Assembly (NCBI GenBank): GCA_963735175.1
Contig: CAVTJX010000012.1
Location: forward strand, 1 to 60,802
From: CAVTJX01 sp963735175
Lineage (GTDB): Bacteria; Electryoneota; RPQS01
Direction of reading: 5' to 3'
Length of the DNA stretch: 60,802 nt
Shown here: positions 1-9,745 of the stretch, in pieces
Layout: each line of letters begins with the position of its first letter
Position numbering within the stretch: position 1 is the first letter of the stretch
Program-made: the position numbers and the translations under genes
The notes under the pieces: generated by a model
Told to the model about the DNA's origin: nothing
Seen by the model: the letters and a program-made list of their open reading frames with translations, nothing else
Database searches by the model: none

Positions 1-114
1 AATAGTCGTCGCCGTGTCTGTGTGGGGGAGGGTTAAGCTTGCCCTGACGAAGGAAGGGGTCTTCCGCAACCCTCCCGTAATGACGCAATCCACACAAACC
101 GCGCGCGCGGGGTG

Positions 115-138
115 CCCTCACCCCGCGCGTCCTCTATT
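115..138. repeat. palindromic repeat, GCGCGGGGTG family
   Basis: An inverted repeat with arms GCGCGGGGTG and CACCCCGCGC around a short CCCT core. Near-identical copies lie near 39801-39830 and 51478-51505. Variants with GGGATAAGGAAATCCC or GGGGTAAGGAAACCCC cores occur near 57569 and 14708. It is a dispersed intergenic element. Confidence 0.75.
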
Positions 139-157
139 CCCCGCAGCGAATGCTCTT

Positions 158-181
158 GTAGGGACATGGCTTGCCGTGTCC
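158..181. repeat. GTAG-tagged REP-like palindrome
   Basis: GTAG is followed by a stem GGACATGGC / GCCGTGTCC with a TT loop. Related copies are at 9780-9803, 18095-18114, near 33712-33740 and 37440-37535. GTAG followed by an imperfect hairpin is the layout of REP sequences processed by RAYT transposases in enterobacteria. A RAYT-like gene begins about 300 bp away. Confidence 0.7.
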
Positions 182-385
182 TCTGTATTCCGCCCTCCGA
201 AATCCACGCGGACGGCCCCCCTCGACTGGCCTAACCCCCCGCCCCCCGGCCCCTTTATCTGATCATACTCCGCTATCCTCTTTCACTTGGCACTTTAACA
301 CTTTCGTACTTTGGTACTTTCCGCCCCCCCCGTCGCCCTTGCGAAACTCCCACGCCTGCCGTATCTTGTTGATGAACGATCGCTT

Positions 386-422
386 CCGCCGAGGCAGGTC
401 GTCTTCGCCCTGCCCGGAATCT
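386..422 (+). repeat. left 37-bp inverted repeat of RAYT unit
   Basis: This is a perfect reverse complement of 972-1008. Internally it forms a hairpin, GGCAGG ... CCTGCC. It ends 53 bp before the transposase start codon. Confidence 0.9.
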
Positions 423-475
423 GTACTTTTGAAATCCCCGCACGCAAATTAACCTTGGGCGGAGGATCACGGCTG

Positions 476-971
476 ATGATCCAGCGTCACCTCCGCACCG
501 CCTTTCCCGGCACCATTCACTTCGTCACCACCGTTACCCGCGCCCGTGGGAGTCTTTTTGTCCGTGCCGAAGAGTGTAACGCCATGCTCCGCATCTTCGA
601 GCAGTATCGCGCGCGAGGCCATATCAAGTGTTTGGGCTATGTTCTCATGCCGGACCATTTCCACGCGCTGCTCTATCAGGAGGATGAAGGCCCAGAAGAT
701 TCCCACCCTGATGCGCGATTTCAAGCGATTCACGGCGCGCCGCTGCCGCCCACCGGATTATCCCGACGCGGCGCTCTGGTGTACGCGCTACGATGATGTG
801 CCTGTGCCGGGTCCACACGCCATTCACACCAAGCTGCATTACATCCACAAGAATCGCGTCCGGCGCGGTCTTGTGGAAGCGCCCGAAGAGCATCCGTGGT
901 CCAGCGCCGGTGATTATTTTCTCGACGTGCCGGGACTCGTCGCGATTACGTATTTTCGAGTGGTGCAATGA
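476..971 (+). CDS. IS200-like/REP-associated tyrosine transposase (RAYT), frame broken once
   Basis: A single-strand DNA transposase of the Y1/HUH family. The HUH motif appears as MPDHFHALL near residue 60. The C-terminal helix reads YIHKNRVRRGLV followed by HPWSSA, as in RAYT proteins; its tyrosine may be the catalytic residue. The start at 476 has GGAGG 10 bases upstream. The first half is in the frame of 476. Near 685 it shifts by one base into the frame ending at 971, so the gene is either a sequencing-indel casualty or a decayed copy. Total length, about 165 residues, suits the family. The gene is flanked by perfect 37-bp inverted repeats, and its stop directly abuts the right one. It is solitary, not part of an operon. 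Confidence 0.85.
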
Positions 972-1008
972 AGATTCCGGGCAGGGCGAAGACGACCTGC
1001 CTCGGCGG
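972..1008 (-). repeat. right 37-bp inverted repeat of RAYT unit
   Basis: A perfect inverted copy of 386-422, starting one base after the transposase stop. Its outer edge also supplies the GGGAG Shine-Dalgarno of the next gene (start 1018). Confidence 0.9.
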
Positions 1009-1017
1009 GAGTCCATC

Positions 1018-2522
1018 ATGTGGCGTTATCTTATTGTCATATTATCAATTGCTTTCGTTGGGTTGCCTTCTTACTCGCAGCCTGCCCTAATGATTGACTG
1101 GTTGCATTTCTATGGGGATAGTTGCCCGGATTCAGACTGGGATCAGGTGATGTCGAATAGCGCCGTACAAACCAACGACGGCGGTTATCTGCTTGCTGGT
1201 TTCACACATCGGTTAACAGGGGTATTCGACCGGCCGTGGCTAGTGCGCACTGATAGCCAAGGCAATCTGCTTTGGGAATGTTCGTATGGACGATATAGCG
1301 ACTACGGCTACGGGGCTGTGCAAACTGCCGACGGCGGCTTTGTTACGGCAGGCAGCGGCATCGACAATATCGATTCCACCGCCGGGGAAATGATGCTGCT
1401 GAAGGTGAGCGGCGCGGGAGATTCGCTCTGGCAACGGTACTACCCCGACAGCGCCGACTGGGCGGAGGGGCTTACTGCCACACGCGACGGTGGCTTTCTA
1501 CTCGCCGGAAGAATGGGTTGGAACCAACCCGGCGTGGGCTCTTGCTCCGACTTCTATGCGCTGAAAACTGACGCCGCCGGAATTCCCCAGTGGCGGCGGC
1601 ACTACGACCTGCAAGACCATGATCGAGCTAAGCAGGTGATTGAGTCTCTGGATGGTGGTTTCCTGATCGTCGGGGAAAGCGAACCGCGCACAATTTCCAA
1701 ACCGGATCTCGCGTTGGTGCGCATTTCTTCGACAGGCGATACCCTCTGGCAACGGCTGTTCATGCAAGCGGCTGGGCAGTACCCACGTGCGGTCGTGCAA
1801 TTGGCGGACAGCAGTATTCTGATCGCCGGCGGGATCAACGAATGGTCTGAGCCACCCTTTGACAGTGATGCCTTTCTTCTACCATCTCAGCCCCAGCGGC
1901 CAGATGATCTGGCAACGCTACTATGGAGTTCCGGATTCGGCAAGAGACCGGCACCTCGTTGGCAGTTCTGCCGGACGGCTATCTGGTTGCCGGGATGGCC
2001 GCCGCCCACGAAGAGTCTAATCGCGAGTTGGTCTCCTTATTTCGGACCGATTTGGAAGGAAACATGTTGTGGCACGGCACATGGCGGGTCCGGGATGTGG
2101 CTTCGGCCCGGGCCGTGTGGGCGTTGCCGGACAGCAGCATCGTCATCGCCGGTAAGGCGAGCTGTATCGCGCAGAATACCCTGTGGCCGCCGGACGGGTT
2201 CATGATGCGGTTGGTGCCCGACACCACGGGTACCGAAATACATTCGACAACGTTGTTGCCTTCATCCTTCACCCTCTCCGCCTTCCCCAATCCCTTCAAC
2301 CCATCCACCACGATCACCTTCGATCTCCCGCAAACTCAGCCGGTCACGCTAACCGTATTCGACCTGCTGGGCCGCAAGGTTGCCGCGCTGCTGAACGGCC
2401 CCCAAACCGCCGGTACGCACACCGTCCGCTTCGACGGCGCGGCGCTCCCCAGCGGCCTCTACTTCGCCCGCCTCGCATCTGGCCAATTCACCGCCAGCCA
2501 AAAACTGCTGCTGCTGAAATAG
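1018..2522 (+). CDS. secreted repeat (beta-propeller-like) protein with type IX sorting domain
   Basis: An N-terminal signal peptide (MWRYLIVILSIAFVG...) starts at ATG 1018, with GGGAG 7 bases upstream. The body has about seven repeats of the form DGGYLLAG / DGGFVTAG / DGGFLLAG / DGYLVAG, suggesting a beta-propeller. The C-terminus has FPNPFNPSTTITF, then VFDLLGRKV, and ends LLLLK, the layout of type IX cargo sorting domains in FCB bacteria. The ligand or substrate is unknown. The frame changes near 1878 and again near 1945; reading through both restores the repeats, so these look like 1-nt sequence errors. It is probably surface-attached or released outside the cell. Confidence 0.85.
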
Positions 2523-2542
2523 CCGTCTTTCACAAGTTCATA

Positions 2543-2589
2543 ATATTCAAGCGCGTCCGGGGATTATCCGGACGCGCTTCGCACTTGAA
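2543..2589 (+). terminator. long nested hairpin after secreted-protein gene
   Basis: Stem GCGCGTCCGG / CCGGACGCGC, with a second outer pairing of ATATTCAAG with CTTGAATAT. It lies 20 bp after the stop at 2522. There is no clear T run, so it may act as an RNA 3'-end stabiliser rather than a classical terminator. Confidence 0.55.
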
Positions 2590-2612
2590 TATCTGACCTG
2601 AAATGCCTAAAT

Positions 2613-2632
2613 TCAAGGTTTACGAACCTTGA
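2613..2632 (+). promoter_or_regulatory. hairpin touching the Shine-Dalgarno of the lipoprotein gene
   Basis: A perfect stem TCAAGGTT / AACCTTGA with a TACG loop. Its 3' edge overlaps the GAGGA ribosome site (2631-2635) of the gene starting at 2640, so folding could limit translation initiation. Confidence 0.4.
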
Positions 2633-2639
2633 GGACCAA

Positions 2640-3382
2640 ATGATCCGCTGGATGGGGATTCGGAGTCTGGGCCTGCTCCTGCTTGTCGGGAGCTGCGGCT
2701 GCTCTGCGCCCCATGAAAACCCGCTCGATCCTGCGTCCGACCGCTATCGCCCGCCCCTACTGCGGCCGATCTTGCCGGGCATGTGCGTTCCGCGCATGTT
2801 TCGCGCAACTTTCCCACTACGGATTCCTACTCATTAGTAGCCGAGCTCAGCGGCCCGGACGCCGCCCTGCAGGATAGCGCTTGGGTCAGTTTCGTGGATC
2901 GCACTCCCGTACCGCTGTCCCGCACGTCCGCCACGCTCTGGGCCACGGTCTTTTCAGCGTCTTACTTCAGCGATCCCCACCTTCAGTCGGAAATTGGCCT
3001 GCCGTTTGTATTCCATTCGCTGGATAACAGCGGCGTGACGCATCAAACCGGACCGGTTTACCTGTTCCGGGTCATCGAAGACGTCCCCGCGCGCTTGAAC
3101 CCGATTCGCAGGACGCCGTCGGCCCCCGCCCGACTCTTAGCCTGGGAGTCCTTCAGCCCGGGCTTTCATCCCTTCTACTACCGCCCGGCCGTCTACGTCA
3201 GCGCCGAAGATTTTGTCTTTACCGTTTGGGTTTCGGACGACCTGCCCGAGAGCCAGCTTAGCATCACCGTTCCCGATTCCCTGGCCGACGGCCAGTATTA
3301 CTGGACCGTCACCGTTGTCGATACTTTTGATAACACATCCCGTTCCAAAGAAGGCATCTTCACGGTCGCGAGCCCGCTCTGA
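2640..3382 (+). CDS. putative lipoprotein, frame broken once
   Basis: ATG 2640 with GAGGA upstream. The N-terminus is a lipoprotein signal ending LLLLVGSCGC, followed by the segment HENPLDPASDRY. An N(P)LDP segment right after the lipid cysteine is common in lipoproteins of FCB-type genomes. The rest is an extracytoplasmic beta-rich domain; the C-terminal part (QYYWTVTVVDTFDN) resembles an Ig/FN3-like strand pattern. The frame shifts near 2780. No catalytic motif was seen and function is unknown. It lies between a type IX cargo gene and a periplasmic protease on the same strand. Confidence 0.7.
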
Positions 3383-3720
3383 TCCCCCTTGCATGTAGAT
3401 AGGGCGGCTCGGCGACTCTGTTCTGTCACTTCTCTTTTCCCCCCATCCTATGGGGGGAACACGGGGGGTGAGAAACGGCTAGCAGGGGGGAAGAATAGGT
3501 GTAGCAGTTTCTGCTTCTGACTCGGATTTCGGATTTTCTTCCGCGGGGAACCCCCGTCCCCGGCTAGGCATACAACGAGTGAGAAGGTAAACCCCACTCC
3601 CAGCGGAACCTGCCGGTGAACCGGCGGAACTCCGGGCGGCTCACAGGCCGCCTGTTGTCGATTCAGGATGATGTTTGACCCGCTCCCGGGACTCCCGGGA
3701 GCAAGCATTGAAGGATGTTC
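3383..3720. other. intergenic region with poly-C/poly-G element
   Basis: No gene seen. 3433-3475 is a variant of the poly-C/poly-G element (CCCCCC, short spacer, GGGGGG, second G run, then GTGAGA). 3524-3537 holds two GGATTTY heptamers. The last bases provide the GAAGGA ribosome site for ctpA. Confidence 0.6.
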
Positions 3721-5399
3721 ATGAAGTCGCGCTTTCTTTCCGTACTCTCCGCCCTGCTGCTCTGCGTCTCGCTGGCCGCTGCCGGAAAACCCTCCGGTCA
3801 GGATTCTCTCTACGAGCAGGTGCGCAAGAATATCGGTCTCTTCGGCGACGTCTACCGCGAACTCAGTTTGCGTTACGTCGACAACATCAATCCCGAGCAG
3901 TTCATGCGCGCGGGGATCGACGGCATGCTCTCCACCCTCGACCCCTACACCGTCTTCATCCCCGAGGAGGAGACCGAAGACCTCGACGTCATCACGTCGG
4001 GCCGTTACGGCGGCGTCGGCATCGAAATTGGTGTGCGCGGCAAGGACAAAGTCCTCACCGTCATCACCGCCATGGACGAATCCCCCGCGCAGCGCGTCGG
4101 CATCCGCTCCGGTGACCGCATCCTCAAGATCGACACCACGCTCACCGTTGGCTTTTCCACCGGCGATGCCGCCAGATATCTGCGCGGCGCGCCGGACACC
4201 CAGGTTACGCTTACCATCGAACGCACCGGCTCCAGCGAACCCATCGAGTTCGTTATCACGCGCAAGGAAATCAGCGTCAAGGACGTGCCCTATTCCGGCT
4301 TCGTCAAACCCGGCGTGGGTTATCTGAAGCTGGCCCACTTCTCACGCGGCGCGCCTGATGAACTCGACGAGGCCCTGCACTCGCTGCAGACCGGCGGTAT
4401 GCAGTCTCTCGTCCTCGATTTGCGCGGCAATCCCGGCGGCCTGCTCTCCAGCGCCGTCGCCGTCGTCCAACGGTTCTGCGCCAAGGGTGAAACCGTGCTC
4501 TCCGTGCGCGGCCGCGCCGCCGACAGCGAGCAGGTCTTTAAGCTCCCCGACGATCCCCTCGCGGGAGACATTCCCCTCGCCGTGCTCATCGACGGCGGCA
4601 GCGCGTCGGCCTCGGAAATCGTGGCCGGCGCCGTGCAGGATCTCGATCGCGGCGTGCTGATCGGCGAAACGACCTTCGGCAAGGGCCTCGTGCAGTCCGT
4701 CGTCTCCTTCGAGAGCGGCGAGGCCCTCAAGCTCACCACCGCCAAGTATTATACGCCGTCGGGTCGGTTGATTCAGCGCGTCGATTACTTCGGCGATGAC
4801 AACAACGTGGTGCTCACTCATCCGTCCGAAGATCATCCGGCGTCGAGCATTTCGCCACGCGCAATGGCCGGCCCGTCGAAGGCGGCGGCGGCATCACGCC
4901 CGACATCGAACTGCCCGCGCCCCATCCCGGCCCGCTCGGCACCGAACTTTGGCGGCAGGGCTCGTTCTTCGACTTCGTCGCCGAATACCGCGCCCGCCAT
5001 CCCAATCTCACCTCGGCCCACCTCGCCGAAGCGACATGCTCGAATTCCGCCACTGGCTCGATTCCACCGATTTCCACTATGACGCCGACGGCCACGCGCT
5101 GCTCGATTCCCTCCGGCAGCATGCTCGCCCCCACCGCGGAGGCCGAACGCGTCCAGCCCGAACTCGACGATCTTCACCACGTGCTCGAATCGCGCCGCGA
5201 CATCGATTTCCAGCAGGAATCCGACTTCATCCGCCGCAGTCTCGAAGGCGAACTCGCCAGTTCGCTCTTCGGTCGCAACGGCCGCATCGAAGCGTCCTTC
5301 GACGACGACCCCATGATCCACAAGGCCGTCGAGGTCTTCGGCAACAAACCCGAATACGCCAAGCTCTTCGCCTCCGCCCCCACCCCCAAAGGCGAGTAG
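3721..5399 (+). CDS. ctpA: S41-family C-terminal processing protease (CtpA/Prc-like)
   Basis: A periplasmic serine protease with a signal peptide (MKSRFLSVLSALLLC...). A PDZ domain occupies roughly residues 95-175 (GRYGGVGIEIGV ... GIRSGDRILKID). The S41 catalytic domain follows. The Ser is in GGSASASEI near residue 296 and the Lys in GETTFGKG near 321; their 25-residue spacing matches the family Ser-Lys dyad. GAAGGA lies 5 bases before ATG 3721, which is preferred over the in-frame ATG at 3715. The catalytic part is uninterrupted. The C-terminal third (GRPVEGGGGITPDIEL onward) changes frame near 4840, 5035 and 5120. The likely role is trimming of envelope proteins. It has no obvious operon partner. 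Confidence 0.9.
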
Positions 5400-5402
5400 A
5401 AT

Positions 5403-5460
5403 TATTCCCCCTCCCGGACTTGATCCGGGATCTCGGGGGGGCTAGGGGGGGTGGAATTTC
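5403..5460 (+). repeat. poly-C/poly-G 3'-end element, variant core
   Basis: Starts four bases after the ctpA stop. The ends match the family (ATTCCCCC ... GCTAGGGGGGGTGGAATT), but the central hairpin is CCCGGACTTGATCCGGG instead of CCGTTGACGG. The CTTGATCCGGGATCT string recurs near 39387. Confidence 0.7.
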
Positions 5461-5503
5461 CGTTCTGGATCTGGTCAGATTGCTCCCTGCCGTTTAGCAA
5501 GGC

Positions 5504-5559
5504 TGTCATTCTGGACTCCGCCCGCTCCTCGGTATTGCGGGCGGGCGTCCAGAATCCTA
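5504..5559. repeat. solo CATTCTGGAC palindrome (GIY-YIG-associated type)
   Basis: TGTCATTCTGGAC ... GTCCAGAATCCTA with an inner GC-rich stem (CCGCCCGC / GCGGGCGG). It has the same ends as the copies flanking the GIY-YIG gene at 54404-54727. Confidence 0.8.
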
Positions 5560-5635
5560 TCGGCGTTGACCGTCCACCCATCCTTACTCCCGCTTCGTTT
5601 TATTGCCCACGACCCCACCCTCCCCGGAGGCTCCC

Positions 5636-6065
5636 ATGCCCACGGTTGCATCTCCACCTGATTCGCGCAATCGCCTGCGCCTCCTGGGCCGCCTGCTCGT
5701 GCTGGTCTGGGCGGCGTTCTGGCTCTGGTTCGGCATTGCCTCGAGTGTTGGCGAACGCGAAAGTGTTGGCGGCACGCTCGCCCACATTCTGCCCGGGTTG
5801 TGTTTCCTCATCGTTGGCGTACTGGCGTTCGCCTGGCAGCATCAAAGCCGCAATCCTGCTCGTGGCGATGGGCCTGGCCGTCGGCATCCTCTATCCGCTG
5901 TATGCGACGAATATGCCGCTGATGACGATCGTCTTCATGGAGATGACGATGGCTCTGCCGCCGTTCGTGGCCGGCATTCTGCTCCTGTTAGGCCGCCGCA
6001 AACCGGCCGTCGCCCCCGTACCCCCGTCCGTTCCGTCCACCCTTCTAATTCTGGCCGCAGTCTGA
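5636..6065 (+). CDS. small integral membrane protein of unknown function
   Basis: ATG 5636 has GGAGG 5 bases upstream. About four membrane segments are visible: one around VLVWAAFWLWFGIA, one around LPGLCFLIVGVLAF, then AAILLVAMGLAVGILYPL and PPFVAGILLLLG. The frame shifts near 5842, inside the second loop; the hydrophobic pattern continues cleanly afterwards. About 143 residues in all. No recognised motif, and neighbours give no functional clue. Confidence 0.65.
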
Positions 6066-6216
6066 ACAAAGTCCGCCGTGGTGACTCTCCAGCGAGATCC
6101 GCCAAAGGCGATAGTCACCCGCCTAAAGAATCCTCGCCGTGGTGACTCTCCAGAGTCACCCGTCCGTACTGTTCTGACTCGAATTTTGAATTTTGAATTT
6201 TCTTCCTAAGGGTTCC
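6066..6216. repeat. GGTGACTCT palindromes and heptamer repeat before purC
   Basis: Two copies of CGCCGTGGTGACTCTCCAG occur; the second is a perfect palindrome, GGTGACTCTCCAGAGTCACC, at 6141-6160. At 6181-6201 the heptamer GAATTTT is repeated three times, just before the purC ribosome site. Confidence 0.65.
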
Positions 6217-7104
6217 ATGTCCACTGTTTCCCTCAGCCACCTCGACCTGCGCCTCCTGCGCCGCGGCAAAGTCCGCGACATCTACGACTTGGATGACAAG
6301 CATCTCGTCATCGTCACCAGCGATCGTCTCAGCGCCTTCGACGTCGTGCTGCCCACGCCCATTCCCGGCAAGGGCGCCGTGCTCACGCGGCTCACGCGCT
6401 TCTGGATGGACCGCCTCGCGGCCATCGTCCCCAATCATCTGCCCCGCGACCGTGCGCGCTTCACGCCGCTGATCGAAGAAACTTGCCGCCTCCGCAACCC
6501 GGCCTTACCACCGATCACATCGAGGTCGTGTTGAAGGGTGAGGTCTTCCCCGTCGAATGCATCGTGCGCGGCTATATCACCGGCTCCGGCTGGAAGGACT
6601 ACCAGCAGACGGGCGAAGTCTGCGGCTACAAATTGCCTGCCGGGCTCAAACATTGCGCCGAACTGCCCGAACCGTTGTTCACGCCTTCCACCAAAGCCGA
6701 TGAAGGCCACGATGAAAACATCAGCGTCGCGCAGGCCGCGAACATCATCGGCCGCGACGCCGCCAACCGCCTCGCCGAGGTCTCGCTCGCGCTTTACAAT
6801 GCGGGCCGCGAATACGCCATCGAGCGCGGCATTATCATTGCCGATACCAAGTTTGAATTCGCCCTCATCGACGGCGAAATCTGCATCGTCGATGAAGTTT
6901 TGACTCCCGACAATTCGCGCTTCTGGCCCGCCGATCTCTACGAGCCCGGCCACGACCAGCCGAGCTTCGACAAGCAAATCGTGCGCAATTATCTGAACGA
7001 TCTCGGCTGGGACAAGACCCCTCCCGGCCCCATGCTGCCCCTGATGATCGTCAAGCGCACCTCGCCAGGCTTACCGCGAAATCCTCACCCGCTTAACGCG
7101 CTGA
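6217..7104 (+). CDS. purC: phosphoribosylaminoimidazole-succinocarboxamide synthase
   Basis: SAICAR synthase: ATP-dependent joining of aspartate to CAIR in purine synthesis, in the cytoplasm. The N-terminus has RRGKVRDIYDLDD and VTSDRLSAFDVVLPTPIPGKG. It continues with VFPVECIVRGYITGSGWKDYQ, KADEGHDENIS, and IIIADTKFEFALIDG then DEVLTPDNSRFWP. The frame changes near 6505 and twice near 7045-7070. The true C-terminus, YREILTRLTR, ends at 7104, so the longer open frame to 7133 is an artefact. About 295 residues, normal for the family. No other pur gene is adjacent. Confidence 0.93.
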
Positions 7105-7147
7105 TTCCTGTTGCCCCGTTGACGGGGGGATAGGGGCGGTGGGATTT
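7105..7147 (+). repeat. poly-C/poly-G 3'-end element after purC
   Basis: Starts immediately after the purC stop. It has the family core CCCCGTTGACGGGG, then GGATAGGGGCGGTGGGATT. Confidence 0.75.
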
Positions 7148-7284
7148 CTGTTCCGAATTCGAATTTTCAATACTCCGGACGAGCCGGGTTGGGCATGCGC
7201 ACGTCCAATCGCTTGTGCTTAAGCAAAAACCCTGCCGGAATCCGCATCGCCACCTCCATTCCCCGGCCGCTGATTATTCCTTTT

Positions 7285-7318
7285 GTCATTCCCCGGCCGC
7301 AGGCGCACCGGGAATCTC
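7285..7318. repeat. GTCATTC...GGAATCTC palindrome
   Basis: Same outer logic as the GIY-YIG-associated repeats (GTCATYC ... GRATYT), with the inner arms CCCCGG and CCGGG. A partial copy of its first arm lies 30 bp upstream. Confidence 0.55.
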
Positions 7319-7330
7319 ATTTAGTTTTTT

Positions 7331-7351
7331 CGTTCTTCGTTCTTCGTTTCC
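7331..7351. repeat. heptamer repeat before pabA
   Basis: CGTTCTT CGTTCTT CGTTTCC ends four bases before the pabA start codon, where a ribosome site would be expected. Confidence 0.7.
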
Positions 7352-7355
7352 GCCC

Positions 7356-7940
7356 ATGCTCGCTCTCATCGACAACTACGATTCCTTCACCTTCAACCTC
7401 GTGCATTACTTCGAGGCGCTGGGCGGGGACGTACGCGTCTTCCGGAACGATCAGGTGTCTGTCGCTGAACTCCGCGCGCTCGCGCCCACGCACGTTGTCA
7501 TCTTCCCGGCCCCGGCTCGCCCACCGACGCGGGCATCTCCTGCAACGCAATTCGCGCCTTTTCCGGAATCGTTCCTGTCCTCGGCGTCTGCCTCGGCCAC
7601 CAATGCCTCGCCGCCGTCTTCGGTGGCCGGGTCGTGCCGAGCGGCTGAACCTGTGTACGGCAAGACCTCCGAGATCCATCACCACGCCTCGCCGCCCTTC
7701 AATCATCTGCCGTCGCCCTTCACGGCGACCCGCTACCATTCCCTGGTCGTCGATCCCGCCAGTCTGCCGCCGGAACTTCGCATCACTGCCCGTACGGATA
7801 CCGGCGAAATCATGGGCCTTTGTCATACCCGATTTACCGCCATGGGCGTGCAGTTCCACCCCGAATCGATTCTCACGGAACACGGTTTGCCGCTGCTGCA
7901 AAACTTCCTCGCCGTGCGCGGCGGAGTGTGGCATGAGTGA
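7356..7940 (+). CDS. pabA: aminodeoxychorismate/anthranilate synthase glutamine amidotransferase subunit
   Basis: A class I glutamine amidotransferase. It supplies ammonia to the chorismate-using subunit encoded immediately downstream, so p-aminobenzoate (folate) synthesis is more likely than tryptophan synthesis. The N-terminus is MLALIDNYDSFTFNLVHYF. The nucleophile segment GVCLGHQCLA is present but in another frame (frame changes near 7507 and 7640). The C-terminus has RYHSLVVDP and MGVQFHPESILTEHG with the His-Glu of the triad. The stop overlaps the start of pabB by 8 bases (ATGAGTGA), so the two are translationally coupled. Confidence 0.9.
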   Translation: MLALIDNYDSFTFNLVHYFEALGGDVRVFRNDQVSVAELRALAPTHVVIFPAPARPPTRASPATQFAPFPESFLSSASASATNASPPSSVAGSCRAAEPVYGKTSEIHHHASPPFNHLPSPFTATRYHSLVVDPASLPPELRITARTDTGEIMGLCHTRFTAMGVQFHPESILTEHGLPLLQNFLAVRGGVWHE

Positions 7941-9744
7941 CCCGACGACGTGGCAGCCGGATACCGAATCCGACGCGATGCTGCTCCAGCACGCGCTTCC
8001 CGGCGGCGAAACCGAATGGCTGCTCTTCCGCCATCCCCGGAGACTGCTCGCTGCTAAAACGCTCGCCGCTGTGCGCCCGCTATTGCGCTCGGTGGAAGAA
8101 CATACGCGGCACGGCGGCTGGGCCGCCGGCTTTGTGACCTACGAGGCCGCCCCCGCGTTCGATCCCGCTTTCGTCACGCATCCGCCGCACGACACGCTCT
8201 CCCTCGCGAGTTTCGGCCTGTATGGTCCGCCGAAACGCTTTCCCTGTCTTCCCGGCATTTCGCCGCGTGCGCTTCGCATGCCGCCGCACTGGAAACCGTC
8301 CGTCTCCCGTGCCGCTTACGATGCCGCCCTCGCGCGTATCCATGAAGAGATTGCCTCCGGCAACACCTATCAAGTCAATTTTACGCTGCGGCTTTCCAAC
8401 GCGTTCAACGGCCATCCCGCGGCGCATTTTGTCGCCCTTGTCCGCGCGCAGCCGACGCGCTATGCCGCCTTCATCAATGGCGGATCCTATCACATCGCCA
8501 GCGCCTCGCCCGAACTCTTCTTCCACCGCCGCGGCGAAACCATCACCATGCGCCCCATGAAGGGCACCGCCGCCCCCGGCAGAAACCGTGATGAAACAGA
8601 GCGCAATCGCGCCGCGCTGCAAGCGTCGGAAAAAGACCGCGCCGAAAATCTGATGATCGTGGACATGGTGCGCAACGACCTCGGGCGCATCGCCAAGCAC
8701 CGGCAGCGTGCGCGTGCCGCGGCTCTTCGAGGTCGAGCGCTACCCCACGCTGTTGCAGATGACCTCCACGGTGGCGGCGGAGACCGCGGCGCCGCTCGAA
8801 GCGATCTTCGCCGCGCTCTTTCCCTGCGCCTCCATCACCGGCGCGCCCAAGGTGCGCACCATGCAGATCATCGCGCGACCTCGAGACCACGCCGCGCGGC
8901 ATCTACACCGGCGCCATCGGCTTCGTCGCGCCCGGACGGCAAGCGCAATTCAACGTGGCCATCCGCACGCTGTACCTGTGCACGAACCAGCCAGGCCGAG
9001 TACGGCATCGGCGGCGGCATCGTCTGGGACTCGAACGCGGAGGCCGAATACGCCGAGTGCGAACTCAAGGCCGCTGTTCTCTCCGCCGCCTTTGCTGAAT
9101 TTCAACTCCTCGAAACGATGCTGGTGAACGCTCCCCCCACTCGCGAACGCCGTGGGGTTTCTCCAGAGGCCCCCGTCTTTCTGCTGCACCGGCACCTCGA
9201 CCGCCTCTGCGCCTCGGCGGAGTTCTTCGCCTTCTCCTATGATAAGGCCGCCATCAGCGCGCGCATCGCCGAACTCACGCCCGCGTGGACCACGCCCTGT
9301 ATCCTCCGCTTGCTGCTCGCGGCCGACGGCACGGTGACACTCGAAACCAAACCGTATCCCGTCTGCACCCCACGTGTCTGGCAACTCGCCCTCGCTGCGG
9401 AACCTGTCGATTCCACCGATCCCTTCCTCCGCCACAAAACCACACGCCGCGCTGTCTACGACTCCGCCCGTGCCGCGCATCCCACTGCCGACGATGTGCT
9501 CCTCTGGAACGAGCGCGGCGAACTTACCGAGTCCACCCTTGCCAATCTCGTCATCCGCATGAATGGCGAGCTAATCACTCCGCCGCTCTCCTGCGGCTTG
9601 CTCCCCGGCACGTATCGCGCCGAATTGCTATCCCGCGGCCGCGTCCGCGAGGGCATCATCACCATCGACGCTCTACGCCAGGCCGACGCCATCTTCCTCA
9701 TCAATTCCGTCCGCGGCTGGCTTCCCGCCCGCTTCGTAGAATAG
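7933..9744 (+). CDS. pabB: aminodeoxychorismate synthase component I fused to aminodeoxychorismate lyase
   Basis: A PabB-PabC fusion. The chorismate-binding half spans about residues 1-390. It includes IASGNTYQVNFTLR, YAAFINGGSYHIASASPELFF, MKGTAAPGR, ENLMIVDMVRNDLGRI and GIGGGIVWDSNAEAEY. The class IV PLP half (about residues 395-603) has the PLP-lysine region HKTTRRAVYD and ELTESTLANLVI. Together with PabA it would convert chorismate to p-aminobenzoate for folate. Frame changes occur near 8700, 8880 and 8985; the core SITGAPKVRTMQII and GIYTGAIGFVAPGRQ are intact in the alternative frames. The pabB-pabC fusion is known in other bacteria. Confidence 0.9.
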   Translation: MSDPTTWQPDTESDAMLLQHALPGGETEWLLFRHPRRLLAAKTLAAVRPLLRSVEEHTRHGGWAAGFVTYEAAPAFDPAFVTHPPHDTLSLASFGLYGPPKRFPCLPGISPRALRMPPHWKPSVSRAAYDAALARIHEEIASGNTYQVNFTLRLSNAFNGHPAAHFVALVRAQPTRYAAFINGGSYHIASASPELFFHRRGETITMRPMKGTAAPGRNRDETERNRAALQASEKDRAENLMIVDMVRNDLGRIAKHRQRARAAALRGRALPHAVADDLHGGGGDRGAARSDLRRALSLRLHHRRAQGAHHADHRATSRPRRAASTPAPSASSRPDGKRNSTWPSARCTCARTSQAEYGIGGGIVWDSNAEAEYAECELKAAVLSAAFAEFQLLETMLVNAPPTRERRGVSPEAPVFLLHRHLDRLCASAEFFAFSYDKAAISARIAELTPAWTTPCILRLLLAADGTVTLETKPYPVCTPRVWQLALAAEPVDSTDPFLRHKTTRRAVYDSARAAHPTADDVLLWNERGELTESTLANLVIRMNGELITPPLSCGLLPGTYRAELLSRGRVREGIITIDALRQADAIFLINSVRGWLPARFVE

Positions 9745-9745
9745 A

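Larger units (their letters stand above)
1..385. other. intergenic region with palindromes, no gene seen
   Basis: No open frame here looks protein-like. The stretch carries two palindromes listed separately (115-138 and 158-181). It also holds a C-rich segment near 230-252 resembling part of the poly-C/poly-G element, and an ACTTTNNN repeat of about 8-bp period near 288-330. A partial match to the GGAAGG/CTTCC repeat family lies near 45-70. Confidence 0.6.

Noticed and set aside
476..971. Programmed -1/+1 frameshift in the transposase
   Set aside because: No slippery heptamer at the shift, and the same kind of break affects housekeeping genes, so a sequencing indel is more likely.
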